Of a stretch of DNA of 64,000 bases, positions 42,517 through 50,457 are shown one piece after another; within the stretch, counting starts at the first letter, position 1; every line of letters begins with the position of its first letter. The stretch is from assembly GCF_030581005.1 (NCBI RefSeq), contig NZ_JAUQSX010000004.1, positions 248,001-312,000 on the forward strand, read 5' to 3'. The notes under the pieces are model-generated. The model did not search any database, was not told where the DNA came from, and worked only from the letters and a program-made list of their open reading frames with translations. The position numbers and the translations under genes are program-made. Source of the stretch: Hymenobacter mellowenesis. GTDB taxonomy: Bacteria; Bacteroidota; Bacteroidia; Cytophagales; Hymenobacteraceae.

Positions 42517-43215
42517 TTACAGTTCGCTATTAATGGCCCTTGCCGGCACGCCTACCGCCGTCACGCCGGCCGGCAAGTCGCGCACCACCACGGCCCCGGC
42601 GCCCACCGTGCTGCCTGCGCCCACCGTCACCCCTTGAATGACCGTGGCGTTGGTGCCCAGGTAGCAGCCAGCGCCCAGCCGCACCGCGCCGCTCACGTTG
42701 GCGTGCGGCATCAGGGAGCAAAAATCAGCCAGCTCGGCATCGTGGCCCACGGTGCAGCCCAGGTTGAGCAGCACGAAGCGGCCCAGCGAAATATCGCACG
42801 TCAGGAGGCAGCCCTGCTGGACGATGCAGCCCTCGCCCAGCGTGATGCGCTGGTCGGCATCCGGTTCCACCTGGGGGTGCACCAACGTTGGAAACGTCAA
42901 TTTATCGGAGGTGAGGCAACCCACCACCGCGGCTCGGCTGGCGGAGCTGCCCACGGCCACGGCCACGGCCAGTGGCTCGGCGGTGGCGTTGAGGTCGGCG
43001 GCGGTGCCGAGGTAGGGCAGGCCGGCCACGGTGGGCGTGGTGGGCGGCTGGTCATCGTAGAAGCCGCGCACGTCCCAGGTGGGGTGCCGGGCGTTGAGCT
43101 GCCGCAGCAGCAGCAGCACCTCGCGGCCCAGTCCGCCCGCCCCGAAAATGACGAGCGGGGAGCCGGTTTCGCCGGCTTCGTATTCTGAGAAAAACAAGGT
43201 AGTCATAGGCATCAT
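42517..43215 (-). CDS. NeuD/PglD-family sugar O- or N-acyltransferase
   Basis: A 232-residue protein. N-terminal nucleotide-sugar-binding Rossmann part (LVIFGAGGLGREVLLLLRQL), then a left-handed beta-helix with hexapeptide repeats (ITLGEGCIVQQGCLLTC, VRLGAGCYLGTNATVIQGVTVGAGSTVGAGAVVVRDLP). His152 in NLGCTVGHDAELAD matches the PglD catalytic His. It acetylates UDP-4-amino sugars in the Pgl pathway. The start ATG at 43213-43215 touches the stop of the transferase gene with no gap. Confidence 0.88.
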   Translation of the reverse strand: MMPMTTLFFSEYEAGETGSPLVIFGAGGLGREVLLLLRQLNARHPTWDVRGFYDDQPPTTPTVAGLPYLGTAADLNATAEPLAVAVAVGSSASRAAVVGCLTSDKLTFPTLVHPQVEPDADQRITLGEGCIVQQGCLLTCDISLGRFVLLNLGCTVGHDAELADFCSLMPHANVSGAVRLGAGCYLGTNATVIQGVTVGAGSTVGAGAVVVRDLPAGVTAVGVPARAINSEL

Positions 43216-43857
43216 CTACGGAGAAACGGGTGGGGGCGGCGTGCCCCGAAAGGCCGTGGTGGTGGCTTGGCCGGGCGCGGCCACGCCGCTGCCGCGCAGC
43301 ACGCACCCGGCGGTGCGCCACAAAATGGCCATATCCAGCCGCCAGCTCAGGTGGTCGACGTACCATACGTCGAAGGCGAATTTTTCTTCCCAACTAATGG
43401 CGTTGCGGCCGTTCACCTGCGCCCAGCCCGTGAGGCCGGGCCGCACCTCATGCCGCCGGGCCTGGGTGGGCGAGTATAGTGGCAGGTACGCGGGCAGCAG
43501 CGGGCGCGGGCCCACTAGGCTAAGGTCGCCACGCACAATGTTCCAGAGCTGGGGCAGTTCATCGAGCGAGGTGGCGCGCAGCCAGCGGCCCAGGGCGGGC
43601 AGGCGCGCGGCGTCGGGCAGGAGCTGGCCGACGGTATCGCGCGCGTCGGTCATGGTTTGCAGCTTGTAGAGCGTGAACAGCCGCCCGTGCCAGCCCGGCC
43701 GCACCTGCCGGAACAGCCAATGCCCACGGTTCTGGGCCGCCGCCAGCGCCGCCGCGCCCGCCAGCAGCGGCAGCGTGAGCAGCAGCAAGGGCAGGCTGAT
43801 GGCCACATCAAGCCAGCGCTTGCCGTAGCGAACGTAGAAGGAAGCGGGTACGGGCAC
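43216..43857 (-). CDS. Initiating phosphoglycosyl transferase (PglC/WcaJ type)
   Basis: A 213-residue monotopic sugar transferase that moves phospho-sugar from UDP-sugar to a lipid carrier. One N-terminal reentrant helix (YGKRWLDVAISLPLLLLTLPLL), the RATSLDELPQLWNIVRGDLSLVGPRP block with the Asp-Glu catalytic pair, and the Trp-rich GLTGWAQVNGRNAISWEEKFAFDVWYVD. Short form without the extra N-terminal membrane domain, as in PglC. First gene of the pgl-like cassette. The C-terminal tail is Pro-rich. Confidence 0.93.
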   Translation of the reverse strand: MPVPASFYVRYGKRWLDVAISLPLLLLTLPLLAGAAALAAAQNRGHWLFRQVRPGWHGRLFTLYKLQTMTDARDTVGQLLPDAARLPALGRWLRATSLDELPQLWNIVRGDLSLVGPRPLLPAYLPLYSPTQARRHEVRPGLTGWAQVNGRNAISWEEKFAFDVWYVDHLSWRLDMAILWRTAGCVLRGSGVAAPGQATTTAFRGTPPPPVSP

Positions 43858-43882
43858 GAGCGAATTAAACGGGACGACAAAG

Positions 43883-43976
43883 GTCGTCAGGCTGAGCGCA
43901 GCGAAGCATCTTCGCCGCTATAGTAAATAGTTGCATTGCGCAGTAAAGATGCTTCGCTGCGCTCTGCATGACGTTC
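43883..43976. repeat. Family 1 palindrome, copy 8
   Basis: GTCAGGCTGAGCGCAGCGAAGC...GCTTCGCTGCGCTCTGCATGACG. The arms differ (CAGGCTGA versus CTCTGCAT), so the outer part is partly unpaired. Between the divergent transferase and ispE genes. Confidence 0.85.
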
Positions 43977-44008
43977 TTTTGTGCCAAGTCCTGTTCTTAT
44001 CGCACGCC

Positions 44009-44830
44009 ATGCTCGTTTTCCCCAACGCCAAGCTCAACCTCGGCCTTTACGTCACCCAGCGCCGGCCCGACGGCTTCCACAGCCTCGAATCGGTGTTCAT
44101 ACCCCTGCCATGGACGGATGCGCTCGAAATGCTGCCCGCCGCGCCCGGCCAGCCCACCCACATCACCCTCACCGGCCACCCCATCCCCGGTGACCCGGCC
44201 ACCAACCTCTGCGTACGGGCATACGAGCTGCTGCAGGCCGATTTTCCGCAGCTGCCGCCTGCGCAGCTCTACCTGCACAAAATCGTGCCCATTGGAGCCG
44301 GCCTGGGTGGCGGCTCGGCCGATGCTGCCTTTGCCCTGAAGGCGGCCAATGACTTATTCGGCCTGAGTCTTTCGCCTGAAGCATTGGAAAGCTATGCCCG
44401 CCGCCTGGGCTCCGACTGTGCCTTTTTCATTTGCAACCAGCCCGTGCTGGCCGTGGAGAAAGGCGATGTGTTCGAAGAAATTAACTTGAATTTGAAAGGC
44501 ACCGCCTGCGTGGTGGTGTATCCCAATCTGCACATCAGCACGGCCGAAGCATACGCCCGCATCGTGCCACAGCCGCCTAAGTTTCCCTTGCGCGAGGCCC
44601 TAGCCCAACCCATGAGTACCTGGCGCGAAACCGTCAGCAACGACTTCGAAACGGCCCTGACGCCCGCGCATCCGGTGCTGGCTGATATTAAGAATCAGCT
44701 CTACGATGCTGGCGCTACTTATGCCAGCTTGTCCGGTTCGGGCTCGGCCGTGTACGGGCTCTGGGAAAAGGGGGAGCCGGCAGCGGTTGCGTGGTCGGCA
44801 GAGTACGCGGTGTGGTGGGGCGTGCTCTAA
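44009..44830 (+). CDS. ispE: 4-diphosphocytidyl-2-C-methyl-D-erythritol kinase
   Basis: A 273-residue GHMP kinase of the MEP isoprenoid pathway. Substrate Lys8 in FPNAKLNLGLYVTQRRPDGFHSLESVF, GHMP loop PIGAGLGGGSADAAFAL and the C-terminal glycine block SLSGSGSAVYGL. ATG at 44009 (MLVFPNAKLNLGL). It follows the palindrome with about 30 bases of leader. Confidence 0.95.
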   Translation: MLVFPNAKLNLGLYVTQRRPDGFHSLESVFIPLPWTDALEMLPAAPGQPTHITLTGHPIPGDPATNLCVRAYELLQADFPQLPPAQLYLHKIVPIGAGLGGGSADAAFALKAANDLFGLSLSPEALESYARRLGSDCAFFICNQPVLAVEKGDVFEEINLNLKGTACVVVYPNLHISTAEAYARIVPQPPKFPLREALAQPMSTWRETVSNDFETALTPAHPVLADIKNQLYDAGATYASLSGSGSAVYGLWEKGEPAAVAWSAEYAVWWGVL

Positions 44831-45774
44831 ACCGGCACGGCCGGCTCCAAATCCGGCTCCTTGTCCTTCATCAGCCGGGCCACCAACGGGTGAATGAGCA
44901 CGCTAAGCACGATGAGCAGCGTACCAATGTAAAAGCCCGTGCTCATGCGCTCCCCGTTGAACTGCGGCGCGTGGAGCAGGCCTTTGACATGTAGCCAATA
45001 GATAGCCGCGGCCATCGAAATGCCATAAACCGGCTCCAGGTTGATGGTCAGGTTCACAGCGAAAGGGGAGAGGCGCTTCATCAGTTCCACCGACGTGGAG
45101 AAGGCGTACACCGTGCACACACCCGCCAGCAAACCCAGCCAGAGCCAATCCAGGCCGTGCCAGGCCAGCTGCAGGCCCCGGTCCTGTGTGAAGTAATGGC
45201 TGTAAATCGGGAAAAACAGCGCGATGCTCAAACAGGCCCCTAGCATCTCGTAAAACGTGAGCCGCAGCGGCGGGTGCTGCTTAATCAGCTTGGAGTTCAG
45301 CACGCTGAACAGCGCCGACAAGCCCGCCGAGAGCACCGCCACGCCCAAGCCGAGCAACTGGTCAAGCTCGGCCTGGCTCACTAGGTACAGGCCCACCATC
45401 GTAATCAGCCCCAGCCCCACCTCGTAGCCGCGCACCCGGCGCCAGAGCAGCAGCGGCTCCAGCAGCGACGTCCACAAAGCCAGCGTGGCCAGCCCGGCCA
45501 GACACACGCTCACCGACGAGAGCCGCGCCGCTAGAAAAAAGGTAATCCAGTGCGTGGCCACCAGCGCGCCCACCGCCAGCAGCCGTAGCACCTGGCCCGC
45601 CGGAATGCGCCAGGCCATCTGCCGCGCCCCCAGCAGCACAGCCAGTCCCACGGCCGCCAGCAGCGTGCGCCAAAACACCAGTTCTACCGACGGCAGCGTC
45701 AGCAGCTTGCCCAAGATGGCCGTGAAGCCCCACAGGAGCACAATGAAATGGAGCTTGAGGTAGTCGCGAAGCAT
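44827..45774 (-). CDS. EamA/DMT-family transporter
   Basis: A 315-residue membrane protein with ten predicted helices in two EamA halves (LHFIVLLWGFTAILGKLL; VLSAGLSALFSVLNSKLI). Members export amino acids or other metabolites; substrate unknown. Third in a minus-strand series tgt, LptF/G, EamA whose members are all separated by family 1 palindromes. Stop codons of EamA and ispE share bases (CTAA). Confidence 0.85.
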   Translation of the reverse strand: MLRDYLKLHFIVLLWGFTAILGKLLTLPSVELVFWRTLLAAVGLAVLLGARQMAWRIPAGQVLRLLAVGALVATHWITFFLAARLSSVSVCLAGLATLALWTSLLEPLLLWRRVRGYEVGLGLITMVGLYLVSQAELDQLLGLGVAVLSAGLSALFSVLNSKLIKQHPPLRLTFYEMLGACLSIALFFPIYSHYFTQDRGLQLAWHGLDWLWLGLLAGVCTVYAFSTSVELMKRLSPFAVNLTINLEPVYGISMAAAIYWLHVKGLLHAPQFNGERMSTGFYIGTLLIVLSVLIHPLVARLMKDKEPDLEPAVPV

Positions 45775-45791
45775 GGATGATTAAATAGTCA

Positions 45792-45883
45792 GAACGTCAT
45801 GCAGAGCGCAGCGAAGCATCTTTACCTCAGTGGTAAATAATCGCGTTGCGCGGTAAAGATGCTTCGCTGCGCTCTGCATGACC
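45792..45883. repeat. Family 1 palindrome, copy 9
   Basis: GAACGTCATGCAGAGCGCAGCG...CGCTGCGCTCTGCATGAC: the GCAGAGCGCAGCG sub-type in both arms. Confidence 0.9.
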
Positions 45884-45911
45884 GCCTACCATCCCACCAG
45901 TCCACTACCCG

Positions 45912-46991
45912 CTACTTTGGCACAAACCGGTACAGCGCCAGCCCAATCACGCTGAACACCGTGGTGGGCACCCAGGCCGCTACCAGCGGCGAAAGGCTGC
46001 CCACCTGCGCCAAGTTGCGGCTTAGCATCACGAAAATGATGAACACGAAGGCCAGCACGAAGCCCAGCGCAATCTGCCCGCCCACGCCGGCCCGCGACTT
46101 CCGGGCGCTCAGCGTCACCCCAATCAGGGTGAGCACCACAATGGCGAAGGGGTAGGAATACCGCTCGTACTTGTCGCTCAGGTAAATCTGGGTGTCGTCG
46201 GCTCCGCGCTCAATCTTGGTGCGAATGAAGGCATTGAGTTCCGGCAGGGTGAGGGTTTCGGCAATTTTGTAGTTGCTGGCGAAGTCCTTCGGGTAGAGGT
46301 TCAGGGTGGTGTCGCGGGCCGGGATGGTTTGCAGGGTTTCGTCCTGCGGGCCGCGGAAGGTGCGCACCAGCTGCGGCGACAAGTGCCACATGCGCTTCGT
46401 CGAGTCCCAGTTGATGGCGTCGGCCGTCATTCGCCGACGCAGCACGGTCCCATCAATGGTTTCAAAAGCAAAGCGGAAGCCGATGTTGTTCGTGTTGTCA
46501 TAGCTTTCCATGAACACGTAGGTGCGCGGCCCCTCCTTGAAATGCACGTTGCGCCCCTGAAACCGGTACGGCAGCTTGATATAAGCTCGCTCAAACGCCA
46601 CGCGCGACTTGCTGCCCACCGGCAGCACCCAGCCAATCAGCCCGAAAATAAGCAGCCCCACCACACTGCCGCCAATGGCGTACGGCAGCATCAGCCGCTT
46701 AAAACTCACCCCGCTAGCCAGAATGGCCACAATCTCGGTGCGCGCCGCCAGCTGCGCCGTCACAAAAACGACGGCAATAAAAATGGTAATCGGCGAAAGC
46801 AGATTGGCGAAATAGGGAAACAGATAAATGTAATAGCCGAAAATAATTTGCCCCATCGACAAATTATGCTGAATAAAGTCGTCGTTTTTCTCCGTGAAAT
46901 CAATGACGCAAATCACCGACACGAGAATCACCACCGAGAAGAAAAACGCGGTCAGAAATTTCTTAATGATGTATTTGTCGAGGATATTCAT
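45912..46991 (-). CDS. LptF/LptG-family permease
   Basis: A 359-residue permease of the lipopolysaccharide exporter, with three membrane helices at the N terminus (FLTAFFFSVVILVSVICVI, LFPYFANLLSPITIFIAVVF, LPYAIGGSVVGLLIFGLIG), a periplasmic beta-jellyroll region (about 130-255), and three at the C terminus. Whether it is LptF or LptG cannot be decided by eye. Typical bacteroidotal neighbour of tgt. Confidence 0.9.
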   Translation of the reverse strand: MNILDKYIIKKFLTAFFFSVVILVSVICVIDFTEKNDDFIQHNLSMGQIIFGYYIYLFPYFANLLSPITIFIAVVFVTAQLAARTEIVAILASGVSFKRLMLPYAIGGSVVGLLIFGLIGWVLPVGSKSRVAFERAYIKLPYRFQGRNVHFKEGPRTYVFMESYDNTNNIGFRFAFETIDGTVLRRRMTADAINWDSTKRMWHLSPQLVRTFRGPQDETLQTIPARDTTLNLYPKDFASNYKIAETLTLPELNAFIRTKIERGADDTQIYLSDKYERYSYPFAIVVLTLIGVTLSARKSRAGVGGQIALGFVLAFVFIIFVMLSRNLAQVGSLSPLVAAWVPTTVFSVIGLALYRFVPK

Positions 46992-47014
46992 TTTTAACGA
47001 ATTTATAATCCGGC

Positions 47015-47107
47015 GGTCATGCTGAGCGCAGCCGAAGCATCTCGCGTGCCGAAGTAATTAATTGCGTTGCGCGGTAGAGATGCTTCGGCTGCGCTCAGCA
47101 TGACGTT
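47015..47107. repeat. Family 1 palindrome, copy 10
   Basis: GTCATGCTGAGCGCAGCCG...CGGCTGCGCTCAGCATGACGTTC. It fills most of the gap between tgt and the LptF/G gene. Confidence 0.92.
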
Positions 47108-47116
47108 CTGATAAAC

Positions 47117-48247
47117 CTACAGCCGTGTCATCACCTGCTTCACCATGCGCTCTTTCCAGGGGCCAAACGTGCCGGCGAGGATTTCCTTGCGGGCCTCCTT
47201 CACCAGCCACAGATAAAAGGCCAAGTTCTGGGCCGAGGCGATTTGCGGGCCCAGCATCTCCTTGCATTGAAACAGGTGGCGCACATACGAACGCGAATAG
47301 AACGTGCTGGCGTGCCCGCCGAGTTCGGGGTCGAGGGGCGAAAAGTCCATTTCCCACTTCTTGTTGGTGATGTTGACGATGCCCTGCGTGGTGAAGAGCA
47401 TACCATTGCGGGCGTTGCGGGTCGGCATCACGCAGTCGAACATGTCCACGCCCAGGGCAATGTTTTCCAGGATGTTGGCCGGTGTGCCCACGCCCATCAG
47501 GTAGCGTGGCTTGTCCTTTGGTAGGATGTCGCACACCAGCTCGGTCATCTCGTACATCAGTTCGGCTGGTTCGCCCACGCTCAGCCCGCCAATGGCATTG
47601 CCGGCGCGGCCCTGCGCCGCGATAAACTCGGCCGATTTGATGCGCAAATCCCGGAACGTGCTGCCCTGCACAATCGGAAACAGGTTCTGCTCGTAGCCAT
47701 AAAGGCCCTCGGTGCTGTCGAAGCGCTGGATGCAGCGCTTCAGCCAGCGGTGCGTCATGTCGAGCGAGCGGGCGGCGTAGTCGTATTCGCAGGGCCAGGG
47801 CGTGCACTCGTCGAAGGCCATAATGATGTCGGCCCCGATGACGCGCTGAATGTCCATCACGCCCTCCGGCGAGAACAAGTGCTGGCTCCCGTCCACGTGC
47901 GAGCGGAATTTCACGCCCTCTTCCTTAATCTTCCGGGTGTTGCTCAGCGAGTATACCTGGTAGCCGCCCGAGTCCGTCAGAATCGGCCGGTCCCAGCCGT
48001 TGAACTTATGCAGGCCGCCGGCCGCCTTCAGCACATCGAGCCCCGGCCGCAGGTAGAGGTGGTAGGTATTGCCAAGGATAATCTGGGCGTTGATGTCGGT
48101 TTTCAGCGTTTGCTGCGATACCGCCTTCACGGTACCGGCCGTGCCCACGGGCATGAAAATGGGCGTTTCAATGGTGCCGTGGGCCGTTTCGAGGCGGCCG
48201 GCGCGGGCTTTGGTGGCGGAATCCTGGGCGAGAAGGTCGAAGGTCAT
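47117..48247 (-). CDS. tgt: tRNA-guanine transglycosylase, lacking the usual zinc ligands
   Basis: A 376-residue queuosine-pathway enzyme that swaps the wobble guanine of certain tRNAs for preQ1. Active-site blocks are present: DSGGYQVYSLS, MAFDECTPWP, and DMFDCVMPTRNARNG with the nucleophile Asp. The zinc site is missing: where E. coli Tgt has PLDPECDCYTC and later IHNL, this protein has PLDPELGGHAST and SAQNL, so three Cys and the His are absent. Overall length and core alignment look normal. TATCTTTG on the minus strand at 48419-48426 may be its promoter, which would put palindrome 11 in the leader. Confidence 0.92.
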   Translation of the reverse strand: MTFDLLAQDSATKARAGRLETAHGTIETPIFMPVGTAGTVKAVSQQTLKTDINAQIILGNTYHLYLRPGLDVLKAAGGLHKFNGWDRPILTDSGGYQVYSLSNTRKIKEEGVKFRSHVDGSQHLFSPEGVMDIQRVIGADIIMAFDECTPWPCEYDYAARSLDMTHRWLKRCIQRFDSTEGLYGYEQNLFPIVQGSTFRDLRIKSAEFIAAQGRAGNAIGGLSVGEPAELMYEMTELVCDILPKDKPRYLMGVGTPANILENIALGVDMFDCVMPTRNARNGMLFTTQGIVNITNKKWEMDFSPLDPELGGHASTFYSRSYVRHLFQCKEMLGPQIASAQNLAFYLWLVKEARKEILAGTFGPWKERMVKQVMTRL

Positions 48248-48285
48248 GCGGGAGGGGAGACGGGCGCGCAGCAGAGCGAAAAAAA

Positions 48286-48399
48286 GAACGTCATGCTGAG
48301 CGCAGCCGAAGCATCTCGCGTGCCGAAGTAATCAAGACCGTTTTCACGATTGAGTTACTAACCCGAGCGAGATGCTTCGGCTGCGCTCAGCATGACGGG
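48286..48399. repeat. Family 1 palindrome, copy 11
   Basis: GAACGTCATGCTGAGCGCAG...CTGCGCTCAGCATGACGGG; loop of about 45 bases. Between tgt and the divergent GT2 gene. Confidence 0.92.
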
Positions 48400-48418
48400 C
48401 TGGAGCCCTTGCTTCCCG

Positions 48419-48426
48419 CAAAGATA
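48419..48426 (-). promoter_or_regulatory. Possible -7 box for tgt
   Basis: TATCTTTG on the minus strand, exact match. It would give tgt a leader of about 165 bases that contains palindrome copy 11. Confidence 0.4.
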
Positions 48427-48447
48427 CCCCGGCCGCCCGGCGTCCCG

Positions 48448-48455
48448 TACTTTTG
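48448..48455 (+). promoter_or_regulatory. -7 box of the GT2 gene
   Basis: TACTTTTG fits TAnnTTTG exactly; 25 bases before the TTG at 48481 taken as start. Confidence 0.5.
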
Positions 48456-48480
48456 CAAGTCCATTCACGCCGCCGTTCCC

Positions 48481-49626
48481 TTGCCGATACCCATACCCAC
48501 TTCCCCGTTTTTCTGGCTGCTGCTGGCGTGCGTGGTAGTGCAGCTCATTTACGCCGCCTATTTCTTCTGGCCCTTCGCCCGCCGCCCTCTCGAAGCCCCC
48601 GCCGACGCCCCCGGCCCGGACACGGAACCCGTTTCCATCGTGGTCTGTGCCCACAACGAACTCGACAACCTGCGCCGTCTGCTGCCGCTGCTGCTCCAGC
48701 AGGACTACCCGGCCGGCTTCGAAATCGTCCTCATCGACGACCGCAGCGACGATGATACCTACTTATATGCCCAGCAGCTGGCGCAGTATTACCACGAAAA
48801 AGTGCGCCTCGTGAGCGTGGCCCGCACGCCCCGTGGCTTCGGCCCCAAGAAATACGCCCTCACCCTCGGCATCAAAACCACCCGCTTCGCCCGCCTGCTC
48901 TTCACCGACGCCGACTGCATTCCGGCCACCAACCAGTGGCTGCGCCTCATGCAGCGTGGCTTCGCGCACGGCAGCGGGGCCGATGTGGTGCTGGGCTTCT
49001 CGGCCTACGCCGAAATGCCCGGCTTCCTCAACCAGCTCATCCGCTACGAGACGTTGCTCACCGCCGCGCAGTACCTCAGCTTTGCCTGGCGCGGCTGGCC
49101 CTACATGGGCGTGGGCCGCAACCTGGCCTACACCCGCGCCTGCTTCAACACCACCAAGGGCTTTGCCTCGCACATGCGCCTGCTCTCTGGCGACGATGAC
49201 CTCATGGTGCAGGACGCCGTGCGCTACCGCCAGCGCATCACCGTGGTGGCCGACCCGCCCGCCCACACCTTGAGCGAACCCGCGCCCACCTGGCGCGCCT
49301 GGTGGAGCCAGAAGCGCCGCCACCTCTCCGCCGGCCGGGCCTACCGGCTGGCCGACCGTTTAAGAATTGGCACCTTCGTGCTGGCCAATATGTTGTTCTA
49401 TTTGACTAACGCCGTGCTAGTTTTTTCGCCAAACAATTGGGTACCTTTGACGGTGGTATGGGTCCTCCGAACTTTGTTTGTGAGTGCCGTGTATGCCCGT
49501 CTCAGCCGCCGGCTTGAGCAGCCCGTAATCGTCGGGCTCCTGCCGGTGCTCGACGTGGTTTATTTTTTTCAGTACCTGGCCCTAGGAATCTCGCTGTTCC
49601 TCAACCGCACCCTTCGATGGAAGTAA
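48481..49626 (+). CDS. Membrane-anchored family 2 glycosyltransferase
   Basis: A 381-residue glycosyltransferase: one N-terminal membrane helix (FFWLLLACVVVQLIYAAYFFW), a GT-A domain (VSIVVCAHNELDNLRRLLPLL, EIVLIDDRSDDDTY, LLFTDADCIPAT with DxD, and the QxxRW-like SQKRRHLSAGRAYR), and two or three C-terminal helices. No ATG precedes the first helix in this frame; TTG at 48481, just downstream of the -7 box, is the likeliest start and an upstream TTG at 48409 is less likely. The end overlaps the sigma gene by 10 bases, so they are co-translated. The product is probably a surface polysaccharide. Confidence 0.82.
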   Translation: MPIPIPTSPFFWLLLACVVVQLIYAAYFFWPFARRPLEAPADAPGPDTEPVSIVVCAHNELDNLRRLLPLLLQQDYPAGFEIVLIDDRSDDDTYLYAQQLAQYYHEKVRLVSVARTPRGFGPKKYALTLGIKTTRFARLLFTDADCIPATNQWLRLMQRGFAHGSGADVVLGFSAYAEMPGFLNQLIRYETLLTAAQYLSFAWRGWPYMGVGRNLAYTRACFNTTKGFASHMRLLSGDDDLMVQDAVRYRQRITVVADPPAHTLSEPAPTWRAWWSQKRRHLSAGRAYRLADRLRIGTFVLANMLFYLTNAVLVFSPNNWVPLTVVWVLRTLFVSAVYARLSRRLEQPVIVGLLPVLDVVYFFQYLALGISLFLNRTLRWK

Positions 49627-50240
49627 ACAACCAAGACATTCAAAAGCAGTTTTCAGCCAAAGCCAAGCACGACTTCAAGCTGATTCGCGCCGCCGTGGAC
49701 CACGGCGACGAAAAGGCTTACGCCGAGCTGATGCACATCTACAAGAAGCCCGTGTACCACGTGGTGCTCAAGATGGTGCGCAACCAGGACGACGCCGAAG
49801 ACCTCACCATCGAAGCCTTCGCCAAAGCCTTCCGCAACCTGCACAAGTTCAACCCGGAGTATGCGTTCAGCACCTGGCTGTTCCGCATTGCCACCAACAA
49901 CTGCATCGACTTTATTCGCAAGAATAAAATCAAAACCATGTCGATTGACTCGGCCATCAAGGTCGACAACGGCGACGAAATCACCATTGATTTCCGCGAC
50001 AACGACCTGAACCCGGCCGAGCACGCCGTGCGCAACCAGAAAATCGAAATCATGCGCCACGTCGTGTCGCGCCTGCCCGATAAGTACCAGCGCCTCGTGA
50101 GTTTGCGTTATTTCGACGAGCTCAGCTACGAAGAAATTGCCACCGAGCTCAAAGCCCCCCTCGGCACCGTGAAAGCCCAGCTGCACCGCGCCCGCGAGCT
50201 GCTCTATGACATGGTGAAGCACACCAAGCAGATTATTTAA
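49617..50240 (+). CDS. ECF-type sigma-70 family RNA polymerase sigma factor
   Basis: A 207-residue sigma factor. Region 2 has AYAELMHIYKKPVYHVVLKMVRNQDDAEDLTIEAFAKAF and NPEYAFSTWLFRIATNNCIDFIR; region 4 has LPDKYQRLVSLRYFDELSYEEIATELKAPLGTVKAQLHRAR. A longer acidic linker than usual separates them. No anti-sigma gene follows; a terminator does. Its start lies within the end of the GT2 gene. Very similar factors are conserved in Bacteroidota (SigW-like). Confidence 0.92.
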   Translation: MEVNNQDIQKQFSAKAKHDFKLIRAAVDHGDEKAYAELMHIYKKPVYHVVLKMVRNQDDAEDLTIEAFAKAFRNLHKFNPEYAFSTWLFRIATNNCIDFIRKNKIKTMSIDSAIKVDNGDEITIDFRDNDLNPAEHAVRNQKIEIMRHVVSRLPDKYQRLVSLRYFDELSYEEIATELKAPLGTVKAQLHRARELLYDMVKHTKQII

Positions 50241-50245
50241 TTTTG

Positions 50246-50276
50246 AAAAAGCCCCGATGTGAGTCGGGGCTTTTTT
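50246..50276 (+). terminator. Terminator after the sigma factor gene
   Basis: AAAAAGCCCCGA-loop-TCGGGGCTTTTTT: strong GC stem with T run. Confidence 0.9.
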
Positions 50277-50305
50277 GTGGGGTTTGGGTTGGCCGATAAA
50301 AGATG

Positions 50306-50405
50306 GAACGTCATGCTGAGCGAAGTCGAAGCATCTCTACCTCAATGCTAACTTAATCGTTCAGGCGAAGCGGTAAAGATGCTTCGCTGCGCTCTGCATG
50401 ACGTG
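50306..50405. repeat. Family 1 palindrome, copy 12 (mismatched arms)
   Basis: Left arm is the GCTGAGCGAAGTCGAAGC sub-type, right arm the GCTTCGCTGCGCTCTGC sub-type, so the centre of the arms does not pair well. Looks like a hybrid of two sub-types. Confidence 0.85.
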
Positions 50406-50457
50406 CTGGTGTTCGCCCCGTCGGTGCAAACGGCGCGCACCGTGCACCTTTGCAACC

